Shown here: one piece after another, positions 9,124 through 19,417 of the stretch
How positions within the stretch are numbered: the first letter of the stretch is position 1
Layout: every line of letters starts with the position of its first letter
Source of the DNA: Polaribacter sp. NJDZ03
GTDB taxonomy: Bacteria > Bacteroidota > Bacteroidia > Flavobacteriales > Flavobacteriaceae
Direction: 5' to 3'
Length of the DNA: 64,000 nucleotides
NCBI RefSeq assembly: GCF_019263805.1
Contig: NZ_CP079195.1
Coordinates: forward strand, 3,025,001-3,089,000
The notes under the pieces: model-generated
Seen by the model: the letters and a program-made list of their open reading frames with translations, nothing else
Told to the model about the DNA's origin: nothing
Databases searched by the model: none
Position numbers and translations under genes: made by a program

Positions 9124-9157
9124 AAAAACCTCATAATCGTAAGACTATGAGGTTTTT
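9124..9157. terminator. bidirectional terminator between convergent genes
   Basis: The perfect 12-bp stem AAAAACCTCATA / TATGAGGTTTTT has a 10-base loop, with A and T runs on either side. It can end the enoyl-CoA hydratase transcript and the minus-strand island that ends at 9177. Confidence 0.85.
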
Positions 9158-9176
9158 TATGTAATTATAAATTGAT

Positions 9177-10625
9177 TTATTTTACCATTATTTTTTTAGT
9201 GATGGTATTTAAGTTGGTTTGTACTTGTAATATGTATAAACCACTGTTTAAATTTAAGTCAATTTTTTCTGAAGAAATTACGCCTTCACTTACGCTTTTT
9301 CCTGAAATATCATAAATAATATATGTAGATTTTAAAAGACTTTGTGGTACCATAATATATTCTGATGCCGGATTTGGAAACACTTTAATAATTTCTGCAG
9401 ATACATTTTCTGTAGATAAAGTTGCAGGGTTAAGGCTATAAAGCTCGTTACCAGATTTTCCATCATCTCCTTCAAAATATAAAATATTGTTTAATACTGT
9501 AATTTCATCAATATCTTTAATTAAGTTATCTATTTGCTCAATAGTGGTACCATTGGTTCTAAATAAATGTCCGCTTGTATCATTTGCATCTTCTCCTCGG
9601 TAGTATAAATATCCATCATAAGCAGCATAATCAGAAGGGTCATGGTTTTTGTTGTCTCCAGAAATATTGCTAATGTTAGTTACTGTATTTAATGCTGGGT
9701 CTAGTACATAAAGTTGATCTCCCGTTGTACCGTCATCACCTTCAAAAAACAACTTACTATTCCAAGCATATACATTCGCTATTCCAGATAAAGAAGCAGC
9801 AGGTGCTAGAGCTATTGTACCCGTTTCCGTTCCATCTGTTTGCCAAAGAGCATTATCTGCTTCAAAATATAAGATATCATTTAGTATTGTAAAGTTACTA
9901 ATACTAGCGTCTCCAGTACCTGCATCTACATCTTTAACTAGTGTAAAAGTATCTGTAGTAGGAGTATATTTGTAAAGTTCGTTACCGTACGTAGCGTCTT
10001 GCGTAGAATAATTCATGTACATGTAAAGAGCATCTTTATAAACAACCATGTTAGTAAGAATAGATTCATATCCGTCACCTATATCTGCAACTTGTACTGC
10101 GTTATTAACACCGTCCCATTCTATTAACTTGTTTGTAGTTTCTGCACCTGAACCTGGTTGACTTCCAACAGTAAAATAAGCCATTCCGTTTAGTTCGGCA
10201 AAACGTTGGGGAGCTTCACCTGTTATGGTTGGCATAATATCTACTTTTGTGGTTCCTGTTTCTGTTCCGTTGGATGTCCAAAGTTCTGTACTTCCATCAT
10301 TTGCTGTAAAGTAAAGTTTATTGTTAAAGGTGAAAAAGTTAAATGGATTTCCACTACCAGAACCTGGTTTTATGTCTTTTACAAATGTTGTACCTTCTGT
10401 ACTACCATCTGTTATCCAAAGTTCTTTTCCTAAATCTGCACCTCCAGGTGTGTTAGATCCGTTAGAGTCGTCTGCAGAAAAGAAAATTTTACCATCTAAA
10501 ACAGTAAGATTAGAAGGGTTAGAACTAGAAGTTCCGTTGTTATTAATTTCTTTTACAAGTGTAATTTGTGCATTAAAGGCAATTGCACTAATAAGTGAGG
10601 TGAATAAGAGTAGTTTTTTTCTCAT
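9177..10625 (-). CDS. T9SS-secreted ELWxxDGT-repeat surface protein
   Basis: A 482-residue protein with a signal peptide (cleavage near NAQ at residue 20). It carries repeated ELWxxDGTxxGT-type units (for example ELWITDGSTEGT and ELWTSNGTETGT), which predict a beta-propeller-like fold. The C-terminal about 75 residues form a type A T9SS sorting domain (VFPNPASEYI ... GLYILQVQ ... KKIMVK). It should cross the outer membrane by type IX secretion and stay on the surface. It is the last gene of the island, 28 bases after the peroxidase. Its ligand is unknown. Confidence 0.9.
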   Translation of the reverse strand: MRKKLLLFTSLISAIAFNAQITLVKEINNNGTSSSNPSNLTVLDGKIFFSADDSNGSNTPGGADLGKELWITDGSTEGTTFVKDIKPGSGSGNPFNFFTFNNKLYFTANDGSTELWTSNGTETGTTKVDIMPTITGEAPQRFAELNGMAYFTVGSQPGSGAETTNKLIEWDGVNNAVQVADIGDGYESILTNMVVYKDALYMYMNYSTQDATYGNELYKYTPTTDTFTLVKDVDAGTGDASISNFTILNDILYFEADNALWQTDGTETGTIALAPAASLSGIANVYAWNSKLFFEGDDGTTGDQLYVLDPALNTVTNISNISGDNKNHDPSDYAAYDGYLYYRGEDANDTSGHLFRTNGTTIEQIDNLIKDIDEITVLNNILYFEGDDGKSGNELYSLNPATLSTENVSAEIIKVFPNPASEYIMVPQSLLKSTYIIYDISGKSVSEGVISSEKIDLNLNSGLYILQVQTNLNTITKKIMVK

Positions 10626-10653
10626 AATTTACGGTGTTTAAAATTGATTTATA

Positions 10654-11799
10654 TTAATTAGGAAGATTAGGAATTAAAGTTCTACCTTTTCCTGAAGACA
10701 ATGTTTCTAAAAAGGCTAATAGATCTAAAACTTCGCTTTTATCTAAGTTTAATTTTTGAAGAATAGGAGAGGTATTCGGAATTAAAGAATCTCTTCCTAT
10801 ACCTAAATATTTCTTTTGAATTGGAGATGGATTACCAAGGTTGTAAAATTGTAGCACATCTAAAAGACTTGGAAAATGTCCGTTATGCATCCATGGGCCT
10901 GTTCTTGCAACTTCTCTTAAAGTTGGTGTTCTTATTTTACCAATATCTGCCATATTCTTGGTAACATTATAGCGACCAAAATCTTCGTCTTTTGTGCCAA
11001 AAAGTGTTTGTCCGTCATTATGGAATTGATTATCACTAAAATAAGGAGTGTTATGACAGTTAATACATCTTGCTTTTGTTCTAAATAAATGCAAACCATT
11101 AACTTCTTGATTGGTTAATTTAGTAGAATCACCTTCAATAAATTTATCGAAATTTGTTTTGTAACTTTTTACGGTACGTTCAAAAGTGGCAATGGCATAT
11201 TGAATGCGTTGTAAAGAAATAGTATCGTTACCAAAAGCAGCCTTAAATAAAGGTTTATAACCTTCAATCTCTGCTATTTTGTCTACTGCAATATGTAGTT
11301 TTTCATTCATTTCTACAGGATCACCAATAGGAAACCTTGCCTGGTCTTCTAAACTAGAAGCGCGACCGTCCCAAAATAAAGTGTGCGCATAACCCGAGTT
11401 TAAAATAGTCATAGAATTTCTTGCTCCGGTTTGTCTGTCATGTCCAAAAGAACGAGTAGAGTTATCTGTCCAAGCCAATTCTGGATTGTGGCAAGAAGCA
11501 CACGCTATTTGTCCGCTAGAAGAAAGACGTGGGTCAAAAAAAAGTGTCTTACCTAATTTTGCTTTTTTTGCATTGTATAGATTTCTTTTAGGGTGCGTAA
11601 CATTTGGTAAAACGCCAATGTCTTTAAAGGTTGTTTTATTTACCGTGCTATCTAAATTAGGTTTTGGCCATGTAGAAACATCTCCGCTAGAATACACTGT
11701 TTTTAAAAACGAAATGTTTTTGTATTTAGCTTCTTTTTTCTGTGTACAAGAAAATAAAAGAAGAGAAATAGAGAAAATTAAAAGAAGTTGATTTTTCAT
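10654..11799 (-). CDS. di-heme cytochrome c peroxidase (MauG/CcpA family) lipoprotein
   Basis: A 381-residue protein with a lipobox (LFSC, Cys18) and two c-type heme motifs, CASCH (100-104) and CINCH (245-249), in the arrangement of bacterial di-heme peroxidases and MauG. Length and the segments KLGKTLFFDPRLS, ARNSMTILN and RTPTLREVARTGPWMHNG fit the family. It should act in the periplasm or be anchored at the outer membrane, reducing peroxide or oxidising a partner. Its place between SusCD and a T9SS protein suggests it acts on the imported ligand or metal rather than only in oxidative stress, which is inference. Confidence 0.92.
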   Translation of the reverse strand: MKNQLLLIFSISLLLFSCTQKKEAKYKNISFLKTVYSSGDVSTWPKPNLDSTVNKTTFKDIGVLPNVTHPKRNLYNAKKAKLGKTLFFDPRLSSSGQIACASCHNPELAWTDNSTRSFGHDRQTGARNSMTILNSGYAHTLFWDGRASSLEDQARFPIGDPVEMNEKLHIAVDKIAEIEGYKPLFKAAFGNDTISLQRIQYAIATFERTVKSYKTNFDKFIEGDSTKLTNQEVNGLHLFRTKARCINCHNTPYFSDNQFHNDGQTLFGTKDEDFGRYNVTKNMADIGKIRTPTLREVARTGPWMHNGHFPSLLDVLQFYNLGNPSPIQKKYLGIGRDSLIPNTSPILQKLNLDKSEVLDLLAFLETLSSGKGRTLIPNLPN

Positions 11800-11807
11800 A
11801 AATATTT

Positions 11808-13286
11808 TTATAAAGTATATGATTTTGTTACACAGTTTGTAGTAGTTATGTTTTCTGGGTCTGTATAATTACTGGTGTTGTATAAACGATATTCTGATGT
11901 AATTGTACCTCCAAAAACTTCATCATTTGTAATATTTAATTTAAATTTTAGTTCAAAGATTCCATTACTAATTTCTTGGTAAGTACCTTCTCCGGAAATG
12001 GCAAAAGCATAACTATTGCCATTTTTTCCGGAAATGGATAAAAATTGGGGGATAACTAATATGGTTCCGTTTGTAGTGCTTGTTCCGTTTTCTGGAAAAA
12101 ACTCTATTGCGGGTGTTATATTAAAGCCTGGTGAGCTGGCACGATCTGTAGCAGAATTTGTAAAGTATCTTTTTAGGTTAAAAGAGTTTGTGGTGGTGGT
12201 TGCAATTGGACTATCGAACCCTATTTGAAACGCATGATGATAAATATCGTCTGAGGTATCTACAGTTCCCATATCATCATAAAGTACCGCATTAGGGTTT
12301 GTTGCATCTACCACAACGGGGTACGTAAAAGCAAAAGTAGATTGCCAAGCACAAATACCATCTTCATTAAAATCGTTCCAATGTTCTACGTAGGTTCTGT
12401 GGAAACTATTAGATAAATCATAAAAATTTGAAGCTATGTTTATAGCATTATCACGAGATGTTTTAATTGGTTTTACAATTTGCAAATTTTTGTTACCTGT
12501 TGCATTATAGTTTTCAGTATCATTTAAAGTGATGATAGTTTGGTAAAGAACATCATCATTATTAATGGCTTCATTTAAAGTTAAACGATAGGTAATTGAT
12601 GTTTTATTTTCTCCTAAATTTAAAGGAGTTAAGGTGTAATCGAATCCTTTTAAAAAATTGAAAATATTTTCGTTTTCTATTTCAGAAGAAAAATATCCAT
12701 TCGGAAAATTTACATCAAAGTCTATTTCTTCTCCCATTTCTCCTGTAATTTCAATTCTATTTTCAGGAAAAGTATAAGACGTTTCAATAGTGCCTAAATT
12801 AATCGTAAAAGTGTCATTTGGTGCTTCAGAGTTTATATTACCAATGTTTATTGATGCATCAGAAACCGACTTTAAATTTAAAACGATGTTTTGTTCAGTT
12901 GTCCAACGTTCATTAAAATCAACATAAATAGTATCTGTTAATTGATTATTTTGAAAAGAAACTTGGTTGGTTGGTTTAATGTTAAATACATTATTATCTT
13001 CACTAGAACTTACGCTATAATCTACCGTTACAGTTTCTTTTAAAGTATATGAAGTAAGTGTAACTGGTATTTTTAAGGTATTTATACTTGAGTTTTTAAA
13101 TGTTGTTATTGGTATTACACCGCTATTAACTTCAGGGTAAACTAAAGGTTCGTTATTACTATTTGTTAAAAAGTTAAAACGGACAAAACTAGGAATAGTA
13201 AGTGCTGAATTATCTTCTGTTTCAGAGCAAGCAAATATGAGGCCTACTATAATAGTTAATGCGATTATTATTTTAGTATGATTCAT
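11808..13286 (-). CDS. surface lipoprotein of unknown function in the SusCD operon
   Basis: A 492-residue protein with lipobox IFAC near residue 20. Below the signal the sequence is beta-rich and Asn/Thr-rich, with two or three segments that look like Ig/Calx-beta-type sandwiches and a C-terminal half without a recognised domain. The start codon overlaps the susD stop by 14 bases, so it is translationally coupled to SusD. This is the usual place for an accessory surface lipoprotein (SusE/F-like position) that binds the ligand. No catalytic motif or heme motif is visible. Confidence 0.85.
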   Translation of the reverse strand: MNHTKIIIALTIIVGLIFACSETEDNSALTIPSFVRFNFLTNSNNEPLVYPEVNSGVIPITTFKNSSINTLKIPVTLTSYTLKETVTVDYSVSSSEDNNVFNIKPTNQVSFQNNQLTDTIYVDFNERWTTEQNIVLNLKSVSDASINIGNINSEAPNDTFTINLGTIETSYTFPENRIEITGEMGEEIDFDVNFPNGYFSSEIENENIFNFLKGFDYTLTPLNLGENKTSITYRLTLNEAINNDDVLYQTIITLNDTENYNATGNKNLQIVKPIKTSRDNAINIASNFYDLSNSFHRTYVEHWNDFNEDGICAWQSTFAFTYPVVVDATNPNAVLYDDMGTVDTSDDIYHHAFQIGFDSPIATTTTNSFNLKRYFTNSATDRASSPGFNITPAIEFFPENGTSTTNGTILVIPQFLSISGKNGNSYAFAISGEGTYQEISNGIFELKFKLNITNDEVFGGTITSEYRLYNTSNYTDPENITTTNCVTKSYTL

Positions 13287-14742
13287 TTTGAGCTAAGTTT
13301 TCGTTAAGTTCTATATTACTTTGTGGTATTGGTAAAATGAATTTTAGTGAAGGGTAGTTTAAACTACATGTTTGTGAAATACAATCTGCACCACGAACAA
13401 TGTCTTGCTGATTTCTTGCTAAATCGAAAAAGTATTGCCCTTCAAAACACATTTCTTTTCTACGTTCTAATAACAGTGCTGTTTTTAAACCTGTAGTGTT
13501 TTCTAAAAGACTCGCATTTGCTCTACTTCTTATAATGTTGATGTCTGTTTTACAATCTTCTAAATTATTTAAACCTAAAGAAGCTTCTGCTCTTATTAAA
13601 TACATTTCACTTAATCTAAAAACTACATAACCAGGATTGTCTTGAAATTTTTTAGTGAAAAAATAAGAAGCATCTTCTAAATCTTCATCAACTAATGTTG
13701 GCAATTGTTCTTCTAAGAAAAGTTGTTTACGGAGGTCTGAGTCTTCGTAAATAGCTATTAAATCTGCAGAAGCCACATAATCTGAATAATTAGAAGAAGA
13801 AGTAAAACCAAAGTGACTGGCTAACGAACCACCAACAGAGCCACCGCTACCTCTAGGGACAGAGAGTTCAAGTAATATTTCGGAAACAGGTGTGTCTGTT
13901 TTTTCCCATTCAGATATTAAATTATCTGAAGAAATTAAGGAAGTACCAGAATTTAAGATTACATCATTTGCAGTATCGTAGGCGTTTTGAAAATCGTTTT
14001 TAGAAAGATAAACGCGCGCTAATAATGCCTTAGTACTAATGGTATTAAAATAAGAATACGTTGGTCCGTCTAAAAGTAGCGCATCTGAATAATAGGTTAA
14101 GGCAGTTTGTAAATCTGTAATAATTAAAGAATAGGTATTTGCAGAGTTTTCTCTAGAAGGATATGTTATTCCGCTTGTTAAAGTTGTCGTGTTATAAACG
14201 ATTCCTTTGTGGCTAGCACCAGAAGTATAACCATAGTTTTGTGAATAAAGGAGCGATAGCGTAAAATGTGTGTACGCTCTAATGGTTAAAGCTTCTGCTT
14301 TTATTTGATTTTTTTCTGTTTCTGTAGCATCTGTAAGTACATCAACATATTCTAAGATTAAATTTGTTTGGTTAATAATGTCATAACTCTTATTATAGAA
14401 ATTTTCAAGATTACTTTCGGTAGAAATATCAGAAAAAGAATAGGCATTTTCTATGGTAAAAGGAACTTTAATTTGACCTATATTATTACCTGTATCTGTT
14501 GGTGTAAATGTTAGGTTTCCAGATTGTAAATCTGAATATACAGCTAAAACCTCACTACGCAGATTAGACTCTAAGTTAGAATAGATGCCGTTTAATGCCG
14601 TAACTACTCCCGGTTTAGTAGAAAGTTGTTCGTTAATAGATGTTTGAGACCCTGGTTCTTGTTCTAAAAAACCACTGCAATTATAGAAAGCGATAAACAG
14701 CGAGATTAATATGTATTTTATAACTTGTTTTGTATGTATCAT
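13273..14742 (-). CDS. SusD/RagB-family ligand-binding lipoprotein
   Basis: A 489-residue outer-membrane lipoprotein (signal ending in FYNCSGFLEQEP, Cys at about residue 22). It has the SusD pattern of TPR-like helices (IKAEALTIRAYTHFTLSLLYSQNYG) and the C-terminal signature RLSEMYLIRAEASL followed by LLERRKEMCFEGQYFFDLAR. It caps the SusC barrel and delivers ligand. It begins 4 bases after susC ends. Ligand specificity cannot be read. Confidence 0.95.
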   Translation of the reverse strand: MIHTKQVIKYILISLFIAFYNCSGFLEQEPGSQTSINEQLSTKPGVVTALNGIYSNLESNLRSEVLAVYSDLQSGNLTFTPTDTGNNIGQIKVPFTIENAYSFSDISTESNLENFYNKSYDIINQTNLILEYVDVLTDATETEKNQIKAEALTIRAYTHFTLSLLYSQNYGYTSGASHKGIVYNTTTLTSGITYPSRENSANTYSLIITDLQTALTYYSDALLLDGPTYSYFNTISTKALLARVYLSKNDFQNAYDTANDVILNSGTSLISSDNLISEWEKTDTPVSEILLELSVPRGSGGSVGGSLASHFGFTSSSNYSDYVASADLIAIYEDSDLRKQLFLEEQLPTLVDEDLEDASYFFTKKFQDNPGYVVFRLSEMYLIRAEASLGLNNLEDCKTDINIIRSRANASLLENTTGLKTALLLERRKEMCFEGQYFFDLARNQQDIVRGADCISQTCSLNYPSLKFILPIPQSNIELNENLAQNESY

Positions 14743-14746
14743 CGTT

Positions 14747-17700
14747 TTAAAATTTTGCTTTTAATCCCATTGAAATCGTTCTTGCTTGTGGGTAGGTAAA
14801 TCTAAATTCTCTAACGCCATTTCTATCCTTTATACTTTTGTCCTTATACCAATACAATACGTTTGAAACGTCGACATATACAGATACGGCATCCATAAAA
14901 TTGAAACTCTTTTTAGGAAAATTATAATTTAAGTTTACGTTACTAATTTTTAGAGAGGTTGCGTCGTAAATATATTTATCGAAGTTAGAAATTGTAAGGT
15001 TGTTACTTGTAACTATGGGTTGTAGCGCAACATCTCCTTGGTTTCTCCAATAATCGTAAGCATTTACAGAAAGGTTTCTGTTGCTAGTAATATTGTATTT
15101 AGCGATGCGTTCATCTTCAGCAAGAAAATCTCCACCAATTTGAAAACTTCCACGGATAGAAAAGCTTAAGTTTTTATAAACAATGGTATTACTAAAACCA
15201 CCATAAACATCAGATTGGTAATCGCCAATTGGTACCCAATCTGCATTAGAAAATAAGTTGTTGTAAGTTACAGCGTCATAAATTTCACCATCTTTTTCTA
15301 GTAAATCTCTACCAGTTGCAGGATCTATACCAGCCCAATGAATTCCCCAAATTGTAGAGGTACTAAACCCTACTTTTTGAGCCAATGCATTTTCTGAAGT
15401 AGAATATTTACTTCCTAATCCTTTTAGTTCTGTAACTTCACTTTTTAAGGTAGATAGATTAAAAGAAGTATTCCATTTAAAATCTCCTTTTTGAAACCAT
15501 TTAATTTGTGTAGAAAGTTCTAGCCCTGTATTATACATGCTTGCTGCATTTAATTGTACGGTAGGATATCCACTTTCTCTAGGAATATCTCTACTGGTAA
15601 TTATATCGCTAATATTATCGTAGTAATATTCTAAAGTGATGCTTATACTGTTTAAGAAGTTAAAATTTAAACCGGTATTAAATTTTGTGTTTTTTTCCCA
15701 ACTTAAATCGCCATTTGGGGCAGAAGAAGGTGAGGCATCATCAAAATTATTATAACCGTTTTCACTAATTGTATATAAACCTTTAGATCGATAAGAACCA
15801 ATTCTAGAATTACCAGTGGTACCATAACTTACTTTTAGTTTTAGTAAATCAATCCAATTCGTAGTTTTTAAGAAGTTTTCGTTTGATAAAATCCAACTGA
15901 AACCCGCACTACCATTATAAGCAACATTAGTATCGTCTCCAAAAACAGAACTTTGGTCGCGTCTAAAATTACCTAAAATAAAATAGCGTTTTTTGTAGTT
16001 GTAGTTTACTTGAGAAAACAATGAAACTTTAGAATTGTAATTAATATCATCTTGGTAAATTTGGTTACCTGTAGTTTCATCTATTGTTGTTAAAGGATTA
16101 TCATCTTGCATAGCATCTGTTACGTTATTAATAATATTTGGGTTTACAAAACCTCTACCAGAAGCATAATTAAAATCTGTTTTTTCTTTAGATAATTCAA
16201 AACCTACAATTCCATCAATTGTATTGTTTTCATCTAGTTGTTTAGTATAACTAGCTTGCGTTTGCCAGTTCCATTTGGTGGTATTTCTTTCGTTTAATAA
16301 ACGACGACCATAGCTTGGGTAACTTGTTCCATTAAGGTTAAAAGTTCCATTAGTTTGCCCACTTTCGTTTTCTCCAGAAAAGTATCTATCTTGTTTTTTA
16401 TCGCTATATGAAAGTCCGAATAAAGAAGAAACACTTAAGTTATTGGTTGCTTGATAAGCAGCTTTTAAGCTACCAAATATTCCATAACTGTCTGTATTAT
16501 TTCTATTTTGTTCAATAGCAGCCAATGGGTTTCCTAATCCGGTAACCCCAACGTTTGCAAAAGAACCATCTTCATTATAAGGAGATAAATTTGGCGTAAA
16601 AGCATAACTATAATAAATGTTAGGAGCATTTTTTTGTCCATAACTAGGGTTTAGAGTTAAGTTTATGTTTAATTTATCGGTTGTATAACCTAAGTTTATA
16701 TTGGCGTTTAATTGTTTTGTTTTATTACCTATCTGAGGCTCGTCTATATTTAAATACGTTAAACTCGTTCTGTAAGAAAAGGTATCTGTAGCACCAGATA
16801 CATTAAAATTGTATTTGTTATAAATACCAGTTCCGTTTAATAAACCAAACCAATCTGTATCTACACCGTTATAAGCTATGGGTGTATAATTTGACGTTGT
16901 ATTTTTTAAATATTCATTTCTAAGATTAGAATACTGTTCTCCGTTTAAATATTTAATTTGATTCACCGCAGAAGAAACTCCTAATTGTGAAGAAAAACTA
17001 TACTTTGCTTTTCCTTTTTTTCCTTTTTTGGTAGTTATTAATATAACACCATTTGCTCCGTCTGCTCCATAAATACTAACCGCAGCTGCATCTTTTAAAA
17101 CGGTAAAACTTTCAATATTTTCTGGTGATATTTGCGATAATGGATTAGATAGGTTTTCTGAATAAGCACCACTAGAATCGAAAAACGCATTATCTATTCC
17201 TGTTTCTTCTGCAATTACAACCCCATCTATAATAATTAAAGGTTGTGTTGAGGTCCCTAAAATAGCACCACTTAAAGGAGTTAGAGTTCCTTGACCACGA
17301 ATGGTAATTTTTACGGGTCCACCAATACCAGAAGTGTTTTCTATTAAGACACCTGCAATTTGCCCTTCCACCATTTTATCAATACTTTCCGACGCTTGCT
17401 CTAAAGCAATGTCTTTAGAATTTAATGTTTCTATACTACCAACAACCTCTTCTCTTAGTTTTTTTGTTCCGTAGGATGATGTAATTATAATTTCTTCTAA
17501 AGAATTTCTAGATTCTTGTAAATAAAAAGAGAATTGAGATTGACTTCCTACTACTTTGGTATTAGTTTCCATTCCTAAAAAAGATACTTCAAGTACAATT
17601 TTATTAATATCGTTTTCTTTTAATAGATACGTAAATTGACCATCGTTATTAGTTATAGCACCAATTCTAGATCCTTTAATTAATATGGTTGCTCCCGGAA

Positions 17701-18103
17701 GAGGTAGTTTGTTATTAGCCGTAAAAACGGTTCCTTTTATAAGCCTTGTATTTTTTTGAGTTTTAACAGCATTCGTTTTAACTTGCTGCTTTTCTAGAAG
17801 TATAATTTGCTTATTTTTAATTACATAAGTAAGCTTTGTGTTTTTTAGTAATTTTGATAAAACGTCTTCTAAGGTATTGTCTGTTACAAATAAACTAATC
17901 TTTTGATTGGTATCTATTTTAGCTACATTATAAATAACTCGATATGAAGTTTGACCTTCTATTATTTTTAAAACAGTACTTAGCGGTTGTTCTTTAATGT
18001 TAATAGAAATGGTTTTTGTTTGTGCAAAGGCACCTTGAGAAAACAATAGAATTCCTAAGGAAAGAATTAGTGTTTTGATATGTGGAGAAAAAAGAGGCTT
18101 CAT
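14747..18103 (-). CDS. SusC/RagA-family TonB-dependent transporter with STN signalling domain
   Basis: An 1118-residue outer-membrane receptor. In order: signal peptide (1-28), STN domain (about 30-103) that contacts a FecR-type anti-sigma in the periplasm, carboxypeptidase-regulatory-like beta domain (about 121-205), plug (about 215-360, with GQIAGVLIENTSGIGG and VLKDAAAVSIYGADGANGVILITTKKG) and a 22-strand-type barrel. The STN domain together with the adjacent fecR and sigma genes means uptake of the ligand should switch on this operon. susC starts 1 base after fecR ends. Confidence 0.96.
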   Translation of the reverse strand: MKPLFSPHIKTLILSLGILLFSQGAFAQTKTISINIKEQPLSTVLKIIEGQTSYRVIYNVAKIDTNQKISLFVTDNTLEDVLSKLLKNTKLTYVIKNKQIILLEKQQVKTNAVKTQKNTRLIKGTVFTANNKLPLPGATILIKGSRIGAITNNDGQFTYLLKENDINKIVLEVSFLGMETNTKVVGSQSQFSFYLQESRNSLEEIIITSSYGTKKLREEVVGSIETLNSKDIALEQASESIDKMVEGQIAGVLIENTSGIGGPVKITIRGQGTLTPLSGAILGTSTQPLIIIDGVVIAEETGIDNAFFDSSGAYSENLSNPLSQISPENIESFTVLKDAAAVSIYGADGANGVILITTKKGKKGKAKYSFSSQLGVSSAVNQIKYLNGEQYSNLRNEYLKNTTSNYTPIAYNGVDTDWFGLLNGTGIYNKYNFNVSGATDTFSYRTSLTYLNIDEPQIGNKTKQLNANINLGYTTDKLNINLTLNPSYGQKNAPNIYYSYAFTPNLSPYNEDGSFANVGVTGLGNPLAAIEQNRNNTDSYGIFGSLKAAYQATNNLSVSSLFGLSYSDKKQDRYFSGENESGQTNGTFNLNGTSYPSYGRRLLNERNTTKWNWQTQASYTKQLDENNTIDGIVGFELSKEKTDFNYASGRGFVNPNIINNVTDAMQDDNPLTTIDETTGNQIYQDDINYNSKVSLFSQVNYNYKKRYFILGNFRRDQSSVFGDDTNVAYNGSAGFSWILSNENFLKTTNWIDLLKLKVSYGTTGNSRIGSYRSKGLYTISENGYNNFDDASPSSAPNGDLSWEKNTKFNTGLNFNFLNSISITLEYYYDNISDIITSRDIPRESGYPTVQLNAASMYNTGLELSTQIKWFQKGDFKWNTSFNLSTLKSEVTELKGLGSKYSTSENALAQKVGFSTSTIWGIHWAGIDPATGRDLLEKDGEIYDAVTYNNLFSNADWVPIGDYQSDVYGGFSNTIVYKNLSFSIRGSFQIGGDFLAEDERIAKYNITSNRNLSVNAYDYWRNQGDVALQPIVTSNNLTISNFDKYIYDATSLKISNVNLNYNFPKKSFNFMDAVSVYVDVSNVLYWYKDKSIKDRNGVREFRFTYPQARTISMGLKAKF

Positions 18104-18104
18104 A

Positions 18105-19211
18105 TTAATTGCTACTAATTATTATTTGGTTGTCTTTAATGGTGTATTCAAAATAGGTATCAAACTTTAGTAGATCTAAAATGTTTTCTAAACTAGAAGT
18201 TTTAAAATTGATTGTTCCGCTAAATTCTTGCAATTCTAATACCTCATTGTTGTTTATTATTTTAACATTGAAAGCACGTTCTAGTTTTTTAGTTATTTCA
18301 CTAAAATGTGCAGAGTCTAAAATAAGTTCGCCTTTAGTCCATGAAGTATATAAATCTGTATTTACCTCTTCTAGTTTAAATGGTTTGTCTGTTTTGGTCC
18401 AACTAGCTTTTTGGTTAGGTGTTAATAAAGAGTTGTTATTTGTATGAGATACGGTAACAGCACCTTCTACTAAAACACAGCTATAAGTTGCATTATTAGA
18501 ATACGCGTTCACATTAAATTTTGTCCCTAATACTTTTACATCAACATCGGCTATATTTACTATAAAAGGTCGAGTTGCATCTTTTTCAACTTCAAAAAAT
18601 GCTTCACCTTCTAAATAAACGAGTCTGTTACCCTTTTTATGAAACTGTTTAGGATATTTAAATGTAGTACCAGAATTTAAGTGAACTGTTGTTCCGTCTG
18701 AAAGTTTTACCTTAAAAGTTTTTCCTAAAGGGATGTTTAAAGTGTGGTATATAACTGTTTTTGTTGTGGTTTCATTTTTATAGACAATTTCATTGTTGTT
18801 GTGTTCTGCGATAACTTTACCAGCAACATCTAAAATATTCTGCTTATTAGTGTTCAGGTTAATGGCTTTTTTTATGTTTTCTACTTCTAGTACAATACTA
18901 TTTTCTTGTTTTGGTTTGTTGTTTATGGAGGACCAAGAAATTTTTCCAAGAGTGATAAAAATGATTATTACAGCAGCATATTTAAGCCATGTTGTATAGT
19001 TGAATGATTTTCTGCTTTTTATTTTATTTTGAATTGATTGCCAATCTTTTTCCTTTGTTTCTGATTCTATAGAAGTAAGTACCCATGTTTTTTTTAAGGC
19101 GATAAATTCTTTTTTGTTAGCATCTGATGCTGCTATCCATTCAAAAACCAATTCAACTTCTTTCTCCGTTGCTTGATTGTTTAAGTATTTCGTTATTAAA
19201 TTCGAAATCAT
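18105..19211 (-). CDS. FecR-family anti-sigma factor
   Basis: About 368 residues: a cytoplasmic N-terminal sigma-binding part (EWIAASDANKKEF), one membrane segment near residues 76-95 (WLKYAAVIIIFITLG), a periplasmic FecR domain (TFKYPKQF ... LEGEAFFEVEKDATRPF) and a C-terminal DUF4974-like domain that should meet the STN domain of SusC. The start MISNLI at 19211 is preferred to an in-frame ATG at 19262, which would add a polar run unlike the family. A TACTTTTG promoter element lies upstream at 19338. Confidence 0.94.
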   Translation of the reverse strand: MISNLITKYLNNQATEKEVELVFEWIAASDANKKEFIALKKTWVLTSIESETKEKDWQSIQNKIKSRKSFNYTTWLKYAAVIIIFITLGKISWSSINNKPKQENSIVLEVENIKKAINLNTNKQNILDVAGKVIAEHNNNEIVYKNETTTKTVIYHTLNIPLGKTFKVKLSDGTTVHLNSGTTFKYPKQFHKKGNRLVYLEGEAFFEVEKDATRPFIVNIADVDVKVLGTKFNVNAYSNNATYSCVLVEGAVTVSHTNNNSLLTPNQKASWTKTDKPFKLEEVNTDLYTSWTKGELILDSAHFSEITKKLERAFNVKIINNNEVLELQEFSGTINFKTSSLENILDLLKFDTYFEYTIKDNQIIISSN

Positions 19212-19337
19212 TTTAAGATAGTTTTGGTTTAATACTTGAGTTTTGTTCTTTTTGTTGCACATAAATTAGTACACCTCATTTTTAGATAACCCTATAAAAT
19301 TATTTTATTATTATTTAGACTAATTAAGAATAAAAAA

Positions 19338-19345
19338 CAAAAGTA
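19338..19345 (-). promoter_or_regulatory. -7 promoter element before fecR-susCD
   Basis: On the minus strand this reads TACTTTTG, matching the Bacteroidota consensus TAnnTTTG. It lies about 125 bases before the fecR start and could give the island its own promoter apart from the sigma gene. I cannot say whether the main sigma or the adjacent ECF sigma uses it. Confidence 0.5.
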
Positions 19346-19359
19346 TTGAGTTTTTTGTG

Positions 19360-19415
19360 ATAAGCGCTATTAAATACTAATTATTTTAAAAGATTTAAAA
19401 ATGAATAGTGCTTAT
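19360..19415. other. inverted repeat just after the sigma-factor gene
   Basis: The 12-mer ATAAGCGCTATT (19360-19371) pairs with AATAGTGCTTAT (19404-19415) with one mismatch across a 32-base spacer. It starts 3 bases beyond the sigma stop codon, so it may be a weak terminator or an RNA-stability hairpin. No T-run follows. Confidence 0.4.
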
Positions 19416-19417
19416 TG

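Noticed and set aside
18181..18447. Plus-strand open frames lying opposite fecR, sigma, bacilliredoxin and other minus-strand genes
   Set aside because: They mirror well-supported genes, have no family motifs or start signals, and are low-complexity shadow frames.
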